Numbered from the stretch's first letter, positions 33,625-43,809 are shown. The stretch is 64,000 nt of DNA from an uncultured Paraprevotella sp. (GCA_900546665.1 URDY01000001.1:1-64000); one strand, 5' to 3'. Notes: a model not told the origin generated them from the sequence alone. Translations and numbers: made by a program.

Positions 33625-35424
33625 ATGGAAATAGAAAACAAAATCGCCAGTGCAGTTGCCGCTGCAATCAACCATCTTTATGGGGCAACTATCGCAGAAA
33701 AAGAAATCCAATTACAAAAAACAAAAAAAGAATTTGAAGGCCATCTTACACTGGTGGTTTTCCCTTATCTGAAGCTTTCACGCAAAAAACCTGAAGATAC
33801 AGCTCAGGAAATAGGCCAGTACCTGAAAGAAAACCTGCCCGAGGTGATTGCCGATTTTAATGTTATCAAAGGTTTCCTCAACCTGACTATAGCTTCTGCG
33901 AGCTGGATAAATTTGCTTACTGACATCAACCGTAATGATAATTTCGGTCTTCAGGCTGCAACTCCGGAGTCACCACTGGTCATGATAGAATATTCTTCGC
34001 CAAATACCAACAAACCGCTCCATTTGGGACATGTCCGCAACAATTTACTCGGTACCGCATTAGCCAATGTTATGGCTGCCAACGGTAACCGTGTAGTCAA
34101 GACCAATATTGTCAACGACCGCGGCATCCACATCTGCAAGAGTATGCTGGCATGGCTCAAATATGGCAATGGTGCCACACCGGAAAGCACAGGTATCAAA
34201 GGCGATCACCTGATAGGTGATTATTATGTAGCTTTTGACAAACATTACAAAGAAGAGGTCAATGAGCTGATTACGAAAGGAATGAGCGAAGAAGAGGCCA
34301 AAAATGAGGCCCCATTAATCAAAGAAGCTCGCGAGATGCTCGTAAAATGGGAACATAATGATCCGGAAGTACGTGCATTATGGAAAAAAATGAACGAGTG
34401 GGTTTATGCCGGCTTTGATGTTACATATAAAGCTCTTGGAGTTAGCTTTGATAAGATATACTACGAATCAGATACCTACCTGGAAGGCAAAGAAAAAGTC
34501 TTAGAGGGTCTGAAAAAAGGATTATTCTTCCAAAAAGAAGATGGTTCCGTATGGGCAGACCTCACAAAAGAAGGTTTGGATGAGAAATTACTTCTCCGCT
34601 CAGACGGCACTTCCGTATACATGACTCAAGACATTGGTACTGCCAAGCTACGTTTCCAGGACTATCCTATCAACAAAATGATCTATGTAGTTGGCAACGA
34701 GCAAAACTACCATTTCCAAGTTTTATCCATTCTGCTCGACAGACTGGGCTTTGAATGGGGTAAAGATCTGGTTCACTTCTCTTACGGCATGGTAGAGCTA
34801 CCTAACGGCAAAATGAAAAGTCGCGAAGGTACAGTAGTAGATGCAGACGATCTGGTTGCGGAAATGATCAATACCGCCAAACGAATGTCAGAAGACAAGA
34901 TCAACAAACTTACAGACCTGACCGAAGACGAAGCCAATGAAATTGCACGTATTGTAGGTTTGGGAGCCTTGAAATATTTTATTCTTAAAGTAGACGCCCG
35001 CAAAAATATGCTCTTCAATCCATCTGAAAGCATCGACTTTAACGGCAATACAGGTCCTTTCATTCAATATACATACGCCCGCATTCGTTCTATCCTGCGT
35101 AAAGCAGCAGAAAACGGCATTCAGATACCGGAAAGCCTGCCTGAAAATACTGAATTAAATGAAAAGGAAATAGGTCTTATCCAGATGCTCACAGATTTTG
35201 CTTCTGTAGTCAAACAAGCTGGTAATGACTATAATCCAAGCTGCATAGCCAACTACTGCTACGATCTTGTGAAAGAATACAATCAATTCTATCATGACTT
35301 CAGCATTCTGCGTGAAGAAGACGAGAACAAGAAAATTGTCCGTTTGGCTCTATCAGCTAACGTGAGCAAGATTATCCGCACAGGAATGGGACTGCTCGGC
35401 ATCGAGGTTCCTGAACGAATGTAA
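33625..35424 (+). CDS. argS: Arginyl-tRNA synthetase
   Basis: A 599-residue class I synthetase charging tRNA-Arg. The N-terminal additional domain (about 1-115) is followed by the HIGH-type motif in HLGHVRNNLLG (about 135), the KMSKS-type motif KMKSREGTVV (about 400), and the C-terminal DALR anticodon-binding domain ending EVPERM. The frame is open to 33556, but the promoter at 33565-33596 shows the ATG at 33625 is the start. RNase H follows after 17 bases. It charges the tRNA-Arg seen at 27.7 kb among others. Confidence 0.96.
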   Translation: MEIENKIASAVAAAINHLYGATIAEKEIQLQKTKKEFEGHLTLVVFPYLKLSRKKPEDTAQEIGQYLKENLPEVIADFNVIKGFLNLTIASASWINLLTDINRNDNFGLQAATPESPLVMIEYSSPNTNKPLHLGHVRNNLLGTALANVMAANGNRVVKTNIVNDRGIHICKSMLAWLKYGNGATPESTGIKGDHLIGDYYVAFDKHYKEEVNELITKGMSEEEAKNEAPLIKEAREMLVKWEHNDPEVRALWKKMNEWVYAGFDVTYKALGVSFDKIYYESDTYLEGKEKVLEGLKKGLFFQKEDGSVWADLTKEGLDEKLLLRSDGTSVYMTQDIGTAKLRFQDYPINKMIYVVGNEQNYHFQVLSILLDRLGFEWGKDLVHFSYGMVELPNGKMKSREGTVVDADDLVAEMINTAKRMSEDKINKLTDLTEDEANEIARIVGLGALKYFILKVDARKNMLFNPSESIDFNGNTGPFIQYTYARIRSILRKAAENGIQIPESLPENTELNEKEIGLIQMLTDFASVVKQAGNDYNPSCIANYCYDLVKEYNQFYHDFSILREEDENKKIVRLALSANVSKIIRTGMGLLGIEVPERM

Positions 35425-35441
35425 AAAGTCTATTGTCTTTA

Positions 35442-36107
35442 ATGGGACGAAAAAAATATTATGTTGTATGGAATGGTGTCAGTCCGGGAATATATACTTC
35501 CTGGACTGACTGCCAACTGCAAATCAATGGATACGAAGGAGCCATTTACAAATCCTTTGACACTGTAGAAGAAGCAGAAAAGGCTTATCATTCCTCCCCT
35601 TACCTCTATATCAAAAAAAAGAAAGCTGAACCTAATACAACAAATCAGTCCCTCATGGCTCCACCGAGCAATCGGACCGATACAGTATTGACTCTACCCT
35701 TAGAAGTTGAAGCTGAAGCATTAGCTGTCGATGCAGCCTGCAGCGGCAACCCCGGCCCAATGGAATATCGTGCAGTATATCTGAGGACCGGAGAGGTGGT
35801 ATTTCATTTTGGCCCCGTATATGGTACTAACAATATCGGTGAATTTTTGGCCATTGTACATGGTCTCGCTCTACTGAAACAAAAAGGACTGTCCATGCCA
35901 ATCTATAGCGACAGCATGAATGCCATACATTGGGTGCACCAAAAACGTTGTAAAACCAAACTGGAACGCTCTGCTAAGACTGAGGCTCTGTTCAATTTAA
36001 TTGAAAGAGCCGAAAACTGGCTAAAGAACAATACCTATTCCACCAGAATCATCAAATGGGAAACTACACGCTGGGGAGAAGTTCCGGCCGATTTTGGCAG
36101 AAAATAA
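35442..36107 (+). CDS. Ribonuclease H with N-terminal viroplasmin (hybrid-binding) domain
   Basis: A 221-residue type 1 RNase H. The N-terminal domain (about 1-50, KYYVVWNGVSPGIYTSW, with EAEKAYHS) is the hybrid-binding/viroplasmin fold. A linker leads to the RNase H domain, with acidic residues in VDAACSGNPG, NIGEFLAIV, YSDSMNAIHW and the final Asp in PADFGRK. It removes RNA from RNA-DNA hybrids. A TTG lies 9 bases upstream in frame, but the ATG at 35442 is used. It is probably cotranscribed with argS. This fusion is typical of Bacteroidota and eukaryotic RNase H1. Confidence 0.92.
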   Translation: MGRKKYYVVWNGVSPGIYTSWTDCQLQINGYEGAIYKSFDTVEEAEKAYHSSPYLYIKKKKAEPNTTNQSLMAPPSNRTDTVLTLPLEVEAEALAVDAACSGNPGPMEYRAVYLRTGEVVFHFGPVYGTNNIGEFLAIVHGLALLKQKGLSMPIYSDSMNAIHWVHQKRCKTKLERSAKTEALFNLIERAENWLKNNTYSTRIIKWETTRWGEVPADFGRK

Positions 36108-36184
36108 CAATCCCAGACATCCTATACTGTTTTTACTAATATAGTACCTGAAATAATTAATCTGATAAGAAGGAATATATTTTT

Positions 36185-38008
36185 ATGAAACAACGTATTT
36201 TCTTTCTACTTAAACTATTTGTTCTGTTCATCATCTTTTTTGCTGTTCAGAAAATTATTTTTATTGCCGAGAATGCCAATACGGAAAATATCGACATCAA
36301 TGCCAATAATATATATAATATTTTAATACACGGTTTCGGACTTGACGCTTCTACTACCGGCTACCTGATCATCATACCATTCGTTATAACCTGGATCAGT
36401 ATATGGTACAGCCAATTGAAAATAAAAAATATACTCAAGCCTTATTTCATCATTATATCCATACTTCTATCTGTCATTACCATTCTGGATACTTCTTTAT
36501 ATGAATTCTGGAAGTTTAAACTGGATGCCACAATTTTCAATTATATCGACGCTCCCAAACAAGCATTGGCGAGTGTATCAACTGGATATATTTTGATTCG
36601 GATAGTTATAATGGCAGTGAGCGCCATCCTTCTTTCATCGCTCTGTATTATTTGCACACCATCTGTTTTTCCAAAACTTAAATATGGCAAACACATGATC
36701 GGTTATAATGCTGCTTATATTCTGGCAGGAGGAATCATTTTTCTTTTTATCAGAGGAGGAGTCGGCCGCTCTACCATGAATATTGGCAACGCCTATTTCA
36801 GTGAAAAACCATTTATGAATCATGCTGCAGTCAACCCTGCATTCAACTTACTCTATTCCTGGCGGAAATCCGAAAAATTCTCGGACAAATATAACTGGCT
36901 GGATGAAACATTGCGTGCCAATTTATGGCAAGGACTTTATCCTGATACTACAGAAGACAAGACTGATTCATTATTGAATGTAGAAAGACCCAACATTTTA
37001 ATAATCATATTAGAAGGTTACGGAAGTTATTATCTTAATGACCCCGACGGAAATGATGTTTCTCCTAATATCAAACGACTGATTAAGGAAAGTATATACT
37101 TTGATAACGTATATGCTAATAGCTTCCGTACTGACCGTGGTTTGGTCAGCGCACTCAGCGGTCATGTCAGCTATCCCACTACATCCATCATGAAAATTCC
37201 GGCAAAGAGCCAAAATCTACCAGGTATTGCACGCACATTGCAAAATGCAGGATACAGTACAGAGTTCCTGTACGGAGGGGATATTAATTTTACTAATATG
37301 AAAAGCTATTTCACCTCCACAGGATACAGTCATCTGATAGCTGATACTGACTTTGAACTTCAGGAACGCAACTCAAGCTCCTGGGGGGCACACGATCAAT
37401 ACACTTTCAAAAAATTAATGGAACTGATTAAGGCCAAGCCAACAGACAAGCCATGGCATATCGGATTCCTGACACTCAGCAGTCATGAGCCGTTTGAAGT
37501 CCCTTACCAAAGATTAAAAGACAAAAAACTGAATTCCTTTGCTTATACAGATCATTGTCTGGGTACATTTATTGATGAACTCAAACAGACTCCCATATGG
37601 AATAATCTTTTGGTTATATGTCTTCCGGATCATGGTAGTGCACTCAATGTCACCACTCCTGAATACTACCACATCCCGATGTTATGGATGGGTGGTGCCA
37701 TCAAACGCCCACAAATCATACAGACATTAATGAATCAAAGCGACATGCCTGCTACGTTATTGTCGCAACTAAACCTCCCTCATCAGGAATTTCAGTTTAG
37801 CCGCAATATATTCTCAAGAAACTACAGGAACAAGTTCGCCTATTCAACATTCAGCGATGGTTTTGCCTTCAGAGATTCTACAGGTGTAACCATATTCGAC
37901 AACGCAGCCAGGAGAATTATTACTGACGAACCAGCTCCCAATGCTGACAGAGAGAATAAAGGCAAAGCTATTCTCCAGACTTCATACGATCTGCTGGATC
38001 AACGCTAA
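36185..38008 (+). CDS. LTA synthase-like sulfatase-fold phosphotransferase
   Basis: A 607-residue membrane protein. Five spans occupy residues 1 to about 205, followed by an extracytoplasmic alkaline-phosphatase-fold domain (about 260-560). The metal/nucleophile residues are visible: ILEGYGSYYL, the nucleophile threonine in SFRTDRGLVS, and LPDHGS with downstream His. The family includes lipoteichoic acid synthases, OpgB and phosphoethanolamine transferases. A Gram-negative member most likely moves phosphoglycerol or phosphoethanolamine onto an envelope glycan. It begins 77 bases after RNase H and heads the glycan locus. Substrate is inference. Confidence 0.88.
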   Translation: MKQRIFFLLKLFVLFIIFFAVQKIIFIAENANTENIDINANNIYNILIHGFGLDASTTGYLIIIPFVITWISIWYSQLKIKNILKPYFIIISILLSVITILDTSLYEFWKFKLDATIFNYIDAPKQALASVSTGYILIRIVIMAVSAILLSSLCIICTPSVFPKLKYGKHMIGYNAAYILAGGIIFLFIRGGVGRSTMNIGNAYFSEKPFMNHAAVNPAFNLLYSWRKSEKFSDKYNWLDETLRANLWQGLYPDTTEDKTDSLLNVERPNILIIILEGYGSYYLNDPDGNDVSPNIKRLIKESIYFDNVYANSFRTDRGLVSALSGHVSYPTTSIMKIPAKSQNLPGIARTLQNAGYSTEFLYGGDINFTNMKSYFTSTGYSHLIADTDFELQERNSSSWGAHDQYTFKKLMELIKAKPTDKPWHIGFLTLSSHEPFEVPYQRLKDKKLNSFAYTDHCLGTFIDELKQTPIWNNLLVICLPDHGSALNVTTPEYYHIPMLWMGGAIKRPQIIQTLMNQSDMPATLLSQLNLPHQEFQFSRNIFSRNYRNKFAYSTFSDGFAFRDSTGVTIFDNAARRIITDEPAPNADRENKGKAILQTSYDLLDQR

Positions 38009-38201
38009 GACTATTCTCTAAACATAAAACCTATATTCATTAACACTGTATTCACATTTGGATCAACAAACAATCCCTCTAACTATGAACAAAAAAGAAC
38101 GCATCTTAACATCTACAAAAAACATATTAACAACATTTACAAGAAACAAGCTAATAGTATAACCCAACCAAAATAAACTTTCTCATTTTTACGTTAATCT
38201 C

Positions 38202-38232
38202 TTTGTAATATATAACTTATTATCTACCTTTG
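38202..38232 (+). promoter_or_regulatory. Promoter of the two plus-strand GT2 genes
   Basis: TTTG (38202-38205), 19-base spacer, TACCTTTG (38225-38232). A full-consensus promoter with a leader of about 95 bases before the ATG at 38331. The rest of the 322-base gap from 38009 contains nothing else recognisable; a 25-codon frame at 38086 is unsupported. Confidence 0.75.
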
Positions 38233-38330
38233 TATAATATCAGAAACACTCACACACTGGTGTTACAAGGGATTTACTGAGAATCTGTTAATATGAGAAA
38301 TCGTATCCAATATTAAATCTGAACATTATA

Positions 38331-39368
38331 ATGGATAAGAAATGTATGACCGAAGGGAAAGAATACAAGAAGATTCTTACTATCGTAATCCCCACTTATA
38401 ATATGGAGAAATATCTTACCGAATGCTTGGATTCGGTAACCAATCCGATAGTGGGCAATACACTGGAAGTAATTATAGTCAACGATGGAAGTACAGACAG
38501 TTCGTTAGCAATTGCCAAACAATATGAGAACAAACGGCCTGACATTATTAAGATAATTGACAAACAAAACGGCAATTACGGCTCTTGCGTAAATGCCGGA
38601 TTGGCGCAAGCTACCGGAAAATATTTTAGGATTCTTGATGCAGACGATTGGTTTGATACTCAGGCTCTCGCCGAATTCCTAGAAAAATTAGAAACCTGTG
38701 AAACTGACTTGATACTGACCCTTATAGCCGAAAATATCTTTCAAGGCGAAAAGATGATAGAAGAAAAAAAATACGCTTTTCAGTCCATACAGAAAGATCA
38801 CATTTATCAGGCTGATCAGTTCCTGATCCATAAGAACTCCTTTGAAAATGAGTTCAGGATGCATGGCATGACCTACAAGACTTCCATTTTGAGGGCATGC
38901 AAGCTATACATGCTTGAAGGAGTAAGCTATACTGATAATATTTTCCTTTTCCTACCATTCTCTTACATCAAAGACTTTATTGTTTTTGACCTGTACCTGT
39001 ATCATTACAGAATGGGAAGAGAAGGACAAACCATGCAACACGATATCTTTATCAAAAGACTGACTGATATAGGAAAAGTGGTATGCTACATGTTTGATAT
39101 CATGGATCAGACTCCAAACAAAGAACCGCTAAGAACCAACCAACTGACTCTTATTAAAGGAGCATTATGTCTGTTTCTGCATATTCTGAGATTCCAAAAG
39201 ACCATACATCAAAAAGATTTTCCTTATATCAAACGAATCATCAAGGGAATCAACAAGTATGGCTATCAGGAACCTGTTCTTCAAAAATGGTACTTCAAAT
39301 TATGGCAATCAACAGAAAGTTCCAGATTGCTGCAATATGCTCTGACCCTACGTAGCCTATTCAAATAA
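38331..39368 (+). CDS. Family 2 glycosyltransferase
   Basis: A 345-residue GT-A fold enzyme. The nucleotide-sugar site shows ILTIVIPTYNMEKYL near the N-terminus, VNDGSTDSS and the DxD-type RILDADDWFD near residue 105. The C-terminal third is helical and unlike well-known members. There is no signal peptide or membrane span, so it works on the cytoplasmic face. It is 36 bases upstream of a second GT2 gene and probably cotranscribed. Donor and acceptor are unknown; context points to LPS core or another surface glycan. Confidence 0.9.
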   Translation: MDKKCMTEGKEYKKILTIVIPTYNMEKYLTECLDSVTNPIVGNTLEVIIVNDGSTDSSLAIAKQYENKRPDIIKIIDKQNGNYGSCVNAGLAQATGKYFRILDADDWFDTQALAEFLEKLETCETDLILTLIAENIFQGEKMIEEKKYAFQSIQKDHIYQADQFLIHKNSFENEFRMHGMTYKTSILRACKLYMLEGVSYTDNIFLFLPFSYIKDFIVFDLYLYHYRMGREGQTMQHDIFIKRLTDIGKVVCYMFDIMDQTPNKEPLRTNQLTLIKGALCLFLHILRFQKTIHQKDFPYIKRIIKGINKYGYQEPVLQKWYFKLWQSTESSRLLQYALTLRSLFK

Positions 39369-39404
39369 CTCCATTAGGAATCCTGCACCTATTAACGTTG
39401 AACT

Positions 39405-40379
39405 ATGACATATCAGTATAAAGTATCTTTTATCGTACCTGTCTACAATAAAGAAAAATGCCTTGAGACCTGTGTAGACAGTCTTCTCAATCAAACTTAT
39501 CCACATTGTGAGATCATTCTCGTCAATGATGGTAGCACAGACCGAAGCAAGGAAATATGCAATCGTTATGCAAGTGACAATGTGAAGGTCATTAATCAGG
39601 CTAATGCAGGTGTCAGTTGTGCACGTAATGCCGGCATAGAAATAGCAACAGGAGAATATATCATTTTTGTAGACAGCGATGACTGGATGGAACCTAATGC
39701 TATAAGTACGTTAATGGAACAACCACAAATCGCCGATCTGACATTTTTCGGAAGCGTATTCCATTATCCGGACCGTATAGCACTTTCGTATATTCCGGAG
39801 AAAACGTTCTACAAATCCTTTTCCGAACTTCAAAAAGGTCTCATAGACCTCCTGAAGAATCCCAAACATCCTGATTATGTAGGATTCACATGGAACAAGA
39901 TGTTCAGACACGATATCATACAGCAGTATCATTTGCGTTTCATAGAAAAATTGTCAATCAGAGAAGATGAAGCTTTTACTTTTGCATACGCTACGCATTG
40001 TAATACATTAGCCACTCTGCCCAATCTGCTGTATCATTACCAGTATTCACCAAACGGATTGACATGGGGAGACAAGAAAAGTGCAGAAGAATATACTAAA
40101 CTTGCTGATGCTTACATACAATCCGTCAAGGCATTCACCAAACCTGAACTCGAAAAATACCTTGTCAGTCATGCTGCTGAATTTTACATGCTGGCTATAC
40201 GTAAATCACAAGACCAAACATTCAGAGAAAATGTCATCTCCAAATACTGGAATCTCAAAAACAAATATAAATTCAAAATAAAGCTCAAACCTATTTATCG
40301 GATACTTACCAATACCAAAAGCTCCAGCTGGATGAAATTCTATTTTAAGTTCAGAGCTACATATCATCATAACAAATAA
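39405..40379 (+). CDS. Family 2 glycosyltransferase
   Basis: A 324-residue GT2 enzyme of the chondroitin-synthase/EpsJ-like group. The motifs VSFIVPVYNKEKCLETCVDSLLNQTY, VNDGSTDRS, GVSCARNAGI and the DxD-type FVDSDDWMEP (about residue 92) are complete. A conserved IREDEAFTF segment (catalytic ED) lies near 190. The basic C-terminus may help bind the membrane. It is the second gene of the plus-strand pair and is followed by a bidirectional terminator. Confidence 0.92.
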   Translation: MTYQYKVSFIVPVYNKEKCLETCVDSLLNQTYPHCEIILVNDGSTDRSKEICNRYASDNVKVINQANAGVSCARNAGIEIATGEYIIFVDSDDWMEPNAISTLMEQPQIADLTFFGSVFHYPDRIALSYIPEKTFYKSFSELQKGLIDLLKNPKHPDYVGFTWNKMFRHDIIQQYHLRFIEKLSIREDEAFTFAYATHCNTLATLPNLLYHYQYSPNGLTWGDKKSAEEYTKLADAYIQSVKAFTKPELEKYLVSHAAEFYMLAIRKSQDQTFRENVISKYWNLKNKYKFKIKLKPIYRILTNTKSSSWMKFYFKFRATYHHNK

Positions 40380-40464
40380 TAATAACCTGCAGGAACAGAT
40401 GCTATTATTTATCGGTAAAATTCATTTTAAAGCATCTCTCTCTGACCTACATTTATGACATAAA

Positions 40465-40523
40465 AAAATTGTGGTATTCATTACTCTGATTACTCAGAAT
40501 TAAAATGAATACCGCAATTTTTA
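40465..40523. terminator. Bidirectional terminator between the GT2 pair and the MsbA-like gene
   Basis: AAAAATTGTGGTATTCATT pairs with AATGAATACCGCAATTTTTA (one G-T pair) around a roughly 20-base loop. A- and T-runs flank both sides between convergent genes. Confidence 0.85.
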
Positions 40524-40551
40524 TAGATTATCCTTATCAGAGATCTCTGAA

Positions 40552-42387
40552 TTAAAGACTTTGCATATCATTAAGTTTCTTATAATATCCATTGAGAGCA
40601 ATCAACTCCTCATGCGTACCTCTCTCAACTATTTCACCTTCAAACATCACACAAATCTCATCTGCGTTCTTAATAGTACTTAATCGGTGAGCAATAGCAA
40701 TAGTTGTACGTGATTTCATCAAACGCTCCAATGCCTCTTGTACCAGACGTTCTGATTCTGTATCTAGGGCAGAAGTAGCCTCATCCAAAATAAGTATTGG
40801 CGGATTCTTCAGAATAGCACGAGCAATACTGATACGCTGACGCTGACCACCGGACAAACGTCCTCCACGGTCACCAATCATCGTGTCGTAACCCTTCTCC
40901 GACTCCATAATAAAGTCGTGCGCATTAGCAATCTTGGCAGCTTCTATAACCTGTTCCATCGTGGCACTTTCCACACCAAAAGTAATATTATTATAGAAGG
41001 TATCATTAAAGAGGATCGCTTCCTGATTCACATTACCAATCAATGAACGCAATGAAGTAATAGACACATCCTTCACATTCTTGCCATCAATCAGCAGTTC
41101 GCCATCATAAATCTCATGATAACGCGGCACCAAATCAACCAAAGTAGACTTACCTGAACCGGACTGACCAACCAAAGCTACAGTCTTTCCTTTTTCAATA
41201 GTCAGATTGATATGTTTCAACACCTGTCTGCCTTCCACATAGCTAAATGATACATCCCTGAACTCCAGCTTATCCTGAAATCCATCCAATGGTTTGGGGT
41301 TCTCCGGATCCTTAATAGGATTCTCCGCCTTCAGTATCATATCAATACGTTCCATACTGGCCAAACCTAACGGCACGTTATAAAACGCCTTTGAAAATTC
41401 TTTCAACGGGTTGATGATACTATACAGAATAACCAGATAAAAGATGAACATCGCCGCATCTATCGGTGAATAGCTGTTCAGGATCAAGGCTCCGCCAAAC
41501 CACAAGACAATGACGATAACGCATGTACCTAAAAATTCACTCATAGGATGTGCAGAGCTCTGACGAATCACCATCTCATTCATTGCATCACGAAAATCAT
41601 TATTGATTTTGGCAAAACGCGCAGACATTTTACGCTCGGCAATAAAAGCCTTAATGATTCGCAATCCTCCAAGCGTTTCATCCAACTGAGACATGATATC
41701 TCCCCACTGAGCCTGAGCTACAACAGACTGACTCTTCAACTTACGACTGATAACTCCCATGATCCAACCGGCCAAAGGCAGGACCACCAACACAAACAGA
41801 GTCAATTGCCAGCTTACGGTAAACAATGTGATAAAACAAACAACCAATGCAATCGGATTCCTGATTAACATGTCTATGGAGCTTGTCAAGGAATTCTCTA
41901 CAACAGACACGTCCGCACTCATACGGGCGATAATATCACCTTTACGCTCTTCTGAAAAAAAGCTCAAAGGCAACTTTAACACTTTGTCATATACCTGAAT
42001 ACGAATATCACGAACTATTCCCGTACGTAATGGCACCATGACAGCTGATGAAGCAAAATAGCCCAAAGTCTTAAGCATGGTCATAAAAACCAGAATAACA
42101 CCCATCATAACCAATGTCAGGAAGGCTCCATTCTTCTCAATAATCACACTGATGTAATAATAGCCATTATTCATCAGCACATCCTTATTCAGATTCGACC
42201 AATCCATAGGCATGTATTCATAGGTAGTCGTATCAATCTTGAACAGAATATTCAGGATTGGAACTAAAGCCATGAACGAAAAGACGTTAAGCCACTGTGA
42301 CAAGAAGTTTAATATTACAGCCCATGTCAGATATTTACGATATGGCCGAATATAACGCTTAAGTAATGAAAAGAACTGTTTAATCAT
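40552..42387 (-). CDS. MsbA-like ABC exporter (fused permease-ATPase)
   Basis: A 611-residue half-transporter. Six membrane spans (about 20-320) are followed by the nucleotide-binding domain: Walker A VGQSGSGKST (about 400), Q-loop in VNQEAILF, signature LSGGQRQRISIARA, Walker B PILILDEATSALD and the switch His in IAHRLST. It acts as a dimer. The place in the LPS locus, together with similarity to MsbA, suggests flipping of lipid A-core across the inner membrane. A TAACTTTG -7 box is on the minus strand at 42411-42418. It is a stand-alone gene between plus-strand glycosyltransferase genes. Confidence 0.9.
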   Translation of the reverse strand: MIKQFFSLLKRYIRPYRKYLTWAVILNFLSQWLNVFSFMALVPILNILFKIDTTTYEYMPMDWSNLNKDVLMNNGYYYISVIIEKNGAFLTLVMMGVILVFMTMLKTLGYFASSAVMVPLRTGIVRDIRIQVYDKVLKLPLSFFSEERKGDIIARMSADVSVVENSLTSSIDMLIRNPIALVVCFITLFTVSWQLTLFVLVVLPLAGWIMGVISRKLKSQSVVAQAQWGDIMSQLDETLGGLRIIKAFIAERKMSARFAKINNDFRDAMNEMVIRQSSAHPMSEFLGTCVIVIVLWFGGALILNSYSPIDAAMFIFYLVILYSIINPLKEFSKAFYNVPLGLASMERIDMILKAENPIKDPENPKPLDGFQDKLEFRDVSFSYVEGRQVLKHINLTIEKGKTVALVGQSGSGKSTLVDLVPRYHEIYDGELLIDGKNVKDVSITSLRSLIGNVNQEAILFNDTFYNNITFGVESATMEQVIEAAKIANAHDFIMESEKGYDTMIGDRGGRLSGGQRQRISIARAILKNPPILILDEATSALDTESERLVQEALERLMKSRTTIAIAHRLSTIKNADEICVMFEGEIVERGTHEELIALNGYYKKLNDMQSL

Positions 42388-42410
42388 ATATGTCTAGCAT
42401 AAATAATTTG

Positions 42411-42418
42411 CAAAGTTA
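42411..42418 (-). promoter_or_regulatory. -7 box of the MsbA-like gene
   Basis: TAACTTTG on the minus strand matches TAnnTTTG, 23 bases before the ATG. The 402-base gap (42388-42789) otherwise holds only AT-rich sequence and the opposing -7 box at 42668-42675. Confidence 0.5.
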
Positions 42419-42667
42419 TAAAAAAAGGCAAAAGACACAAGATTTAAGCTCATATTAATTTAATAGTCAGAACAAAAAGCCACATATTTGAAGAAAATCA
42501 TTTTGTATCTCCATTCTTTTATCCGACTATAATTCTTTATAATAAGTTATATAAATATTTCATCTATCCGACCATAAAAACTTCACCCACCCTATTCAAA
42601 CATCAAGAATACAAGTCATACTCACAATAATAATCCGTAAAGACCGGTATCATATATCTTTTTTAAT

Positions 42668-42675
42668 TATATTTG
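42668..42675 (+). promoter_or_regulatory. -7 box upstream of the 42790 glycosyltransferase
   Basis: TATATTTG matches TAnnTTTG and would leave a leader of about 107 bases. No -33 TTTG at proper spacing was found. Confidence 0.4.
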
Positions 42676-42789
42676 TAATTGATGTGAGCACCATAGCCAC
42701 AATCTACTACAATTCAACCGGTAAACCTTCATCAGAACTGAACCGACTATTATTACAGAAGCATACTAACAAATTAAATTCTAACAGAC

Positions 42790-43701
42790 ATGAAAATCAA
42801 TTGCGTCGTCGTAACCTACAACAGACTTGATTTACTGAAAGAATGTCTCAAGGCTCTGGAAGAACAAACTTTCAGGATCCATAAGATTTTCATAATCAAT
42901 AATCATTCAACGGATCAGACGGCCACATACCTTGAGAATCTGAAGGAAGATCCGAACTATGACATTACAAATCTACCGGAAAACATAGGAGGAGCAGGAG
43001 GTTTCTCTGAAGGTATCAAGCGAGCTGCCATGGATGGTTGCGACTGGATATGGGTAATGGATGACGATACTATCCCTCATAAAAATGCTCTTGAAGAATT
43101 GATAAAGGCAACCAAGGCGGCCCCCAACATCGGATTTATATGTAGCAAAGTCATCTGGACCGACGGCAAAGTTCATGAAATGAATGTACCCAGATTTGAC
43201 CTTCATAGTCCGGACGGCTTCCCATTGAATTACTATTCCGACAAAGCCGATGTATTAATGGTTAAAAGTGCATCATTTGTCTCTATACTTATCAGCACGG
43301 AAACTGTTCGCTCGATTGGATTACCCATTAAAGAATTCTTTATCTGGGGAGATGACACTGAATATACAACCCGTATATACAACAGCGGTTACACATGCCT
43401 TTATGCCGGACAAAGCGTTGCCCTTCATAAGACTAAGACCAACTATGTCTCCAATATCAAAAGCGTACCGGCAGATTCATTCTGGAAATTCAAGTACGGT
43501 ATCCGCAATGAACTGTACTTACGTAAAGGCAGAAAAAGTAAACTGATCTTCTTTTTTTCAGCCCTGAATTTTTACCGCCGACAAATCCGTCATGCCAAAA
43601 AACGTAAAAAGAGCGAAAGAAAGGAACTTATCCGTATCGTCAGAAAAAGTTTCTGGAAAGGTTTTTCTTTCAAACCTACAATAGAATACCTTCCTGAATA
43701 A
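42790..43701 (+). CDS. Family 2 glycosyltransferase, galactofuranosyltransferase-like
   Basis: A 303-residue GT2 enzyme. Motifs: NCVVVTYNRLDLLKECL at the start, NNHSTD, the ENIGGAGGFSEGI segment, the DDD metal motif in WIWVMDDDT (about residue 91) and the catalytic acidic cluster IWGDDTEYT (about 190). The NxGGxGGF plus GDDxE pattern is shared by the GlfT-type galactofuranosyl- and rhamnosyltransferases. With glf in the locus a galactofuranosyl transfer is plausible. The tail is strongly basic. It is alone on the plus strand and followed by a bidirectional terminator. Confidence 0.88.
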   Translation: MKINCVVVTYNRLDLLKECLKALEEQTFRIHKIFIINNHSTDQTATYLENLKEDPNYDITNLPENIGGAGGFSEGIKRAAMDGCDWIWVMDDDTIPHKNALEELIKATKAAPNIGFICSKVIWTDGKVHEMNVPRFDLHSPDGFPLNYYSDKADVLMVKSASFVSILISTETVRSIGLPIKEFFIWGDDTEYTTRIYNSGYTCLYAGQSVALHKTKTNYVSNIKSVPADSFWKFKYGIRNELYLRKGRKSKLIFFFSALNFYRRQIRHAKKRKKSERKELIRIVRKSFWKGFSFKPTIEYLPE

Positions 43702-43724
43702 TTTTAGACATTCAAATAAACAGA

Positions 43725-43772
43725 AATCCGGAAAACCTATTCATTCGAAAATGAATAAGTTTTCCGGATCTC
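43725..43772. terminator. Bidirectional terminator between the 42790 GT2 and the minus-strand glycan operon
   Basis: AATCCGGAAAACCTATTCATT pairs with AATGAATAAGTTTTCCGGATC around a CGAA tetraloop, with one mismatch. It lies between convergent genes. Confidence 0.85.
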
Positions 43773-43809
43773 TATAGAAACAACCGGTTTCGAAATCAAA
43801 TATGTATCC

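Noticed and set aside
38086..38163. 25-codon frame MNKKERIL... in the gap before the GT2 pair
   Set aside because: Lies upstream of the strong promoter at 38202 and has no promoter of its own; chance ATG in AT-rich sequence is more likely.
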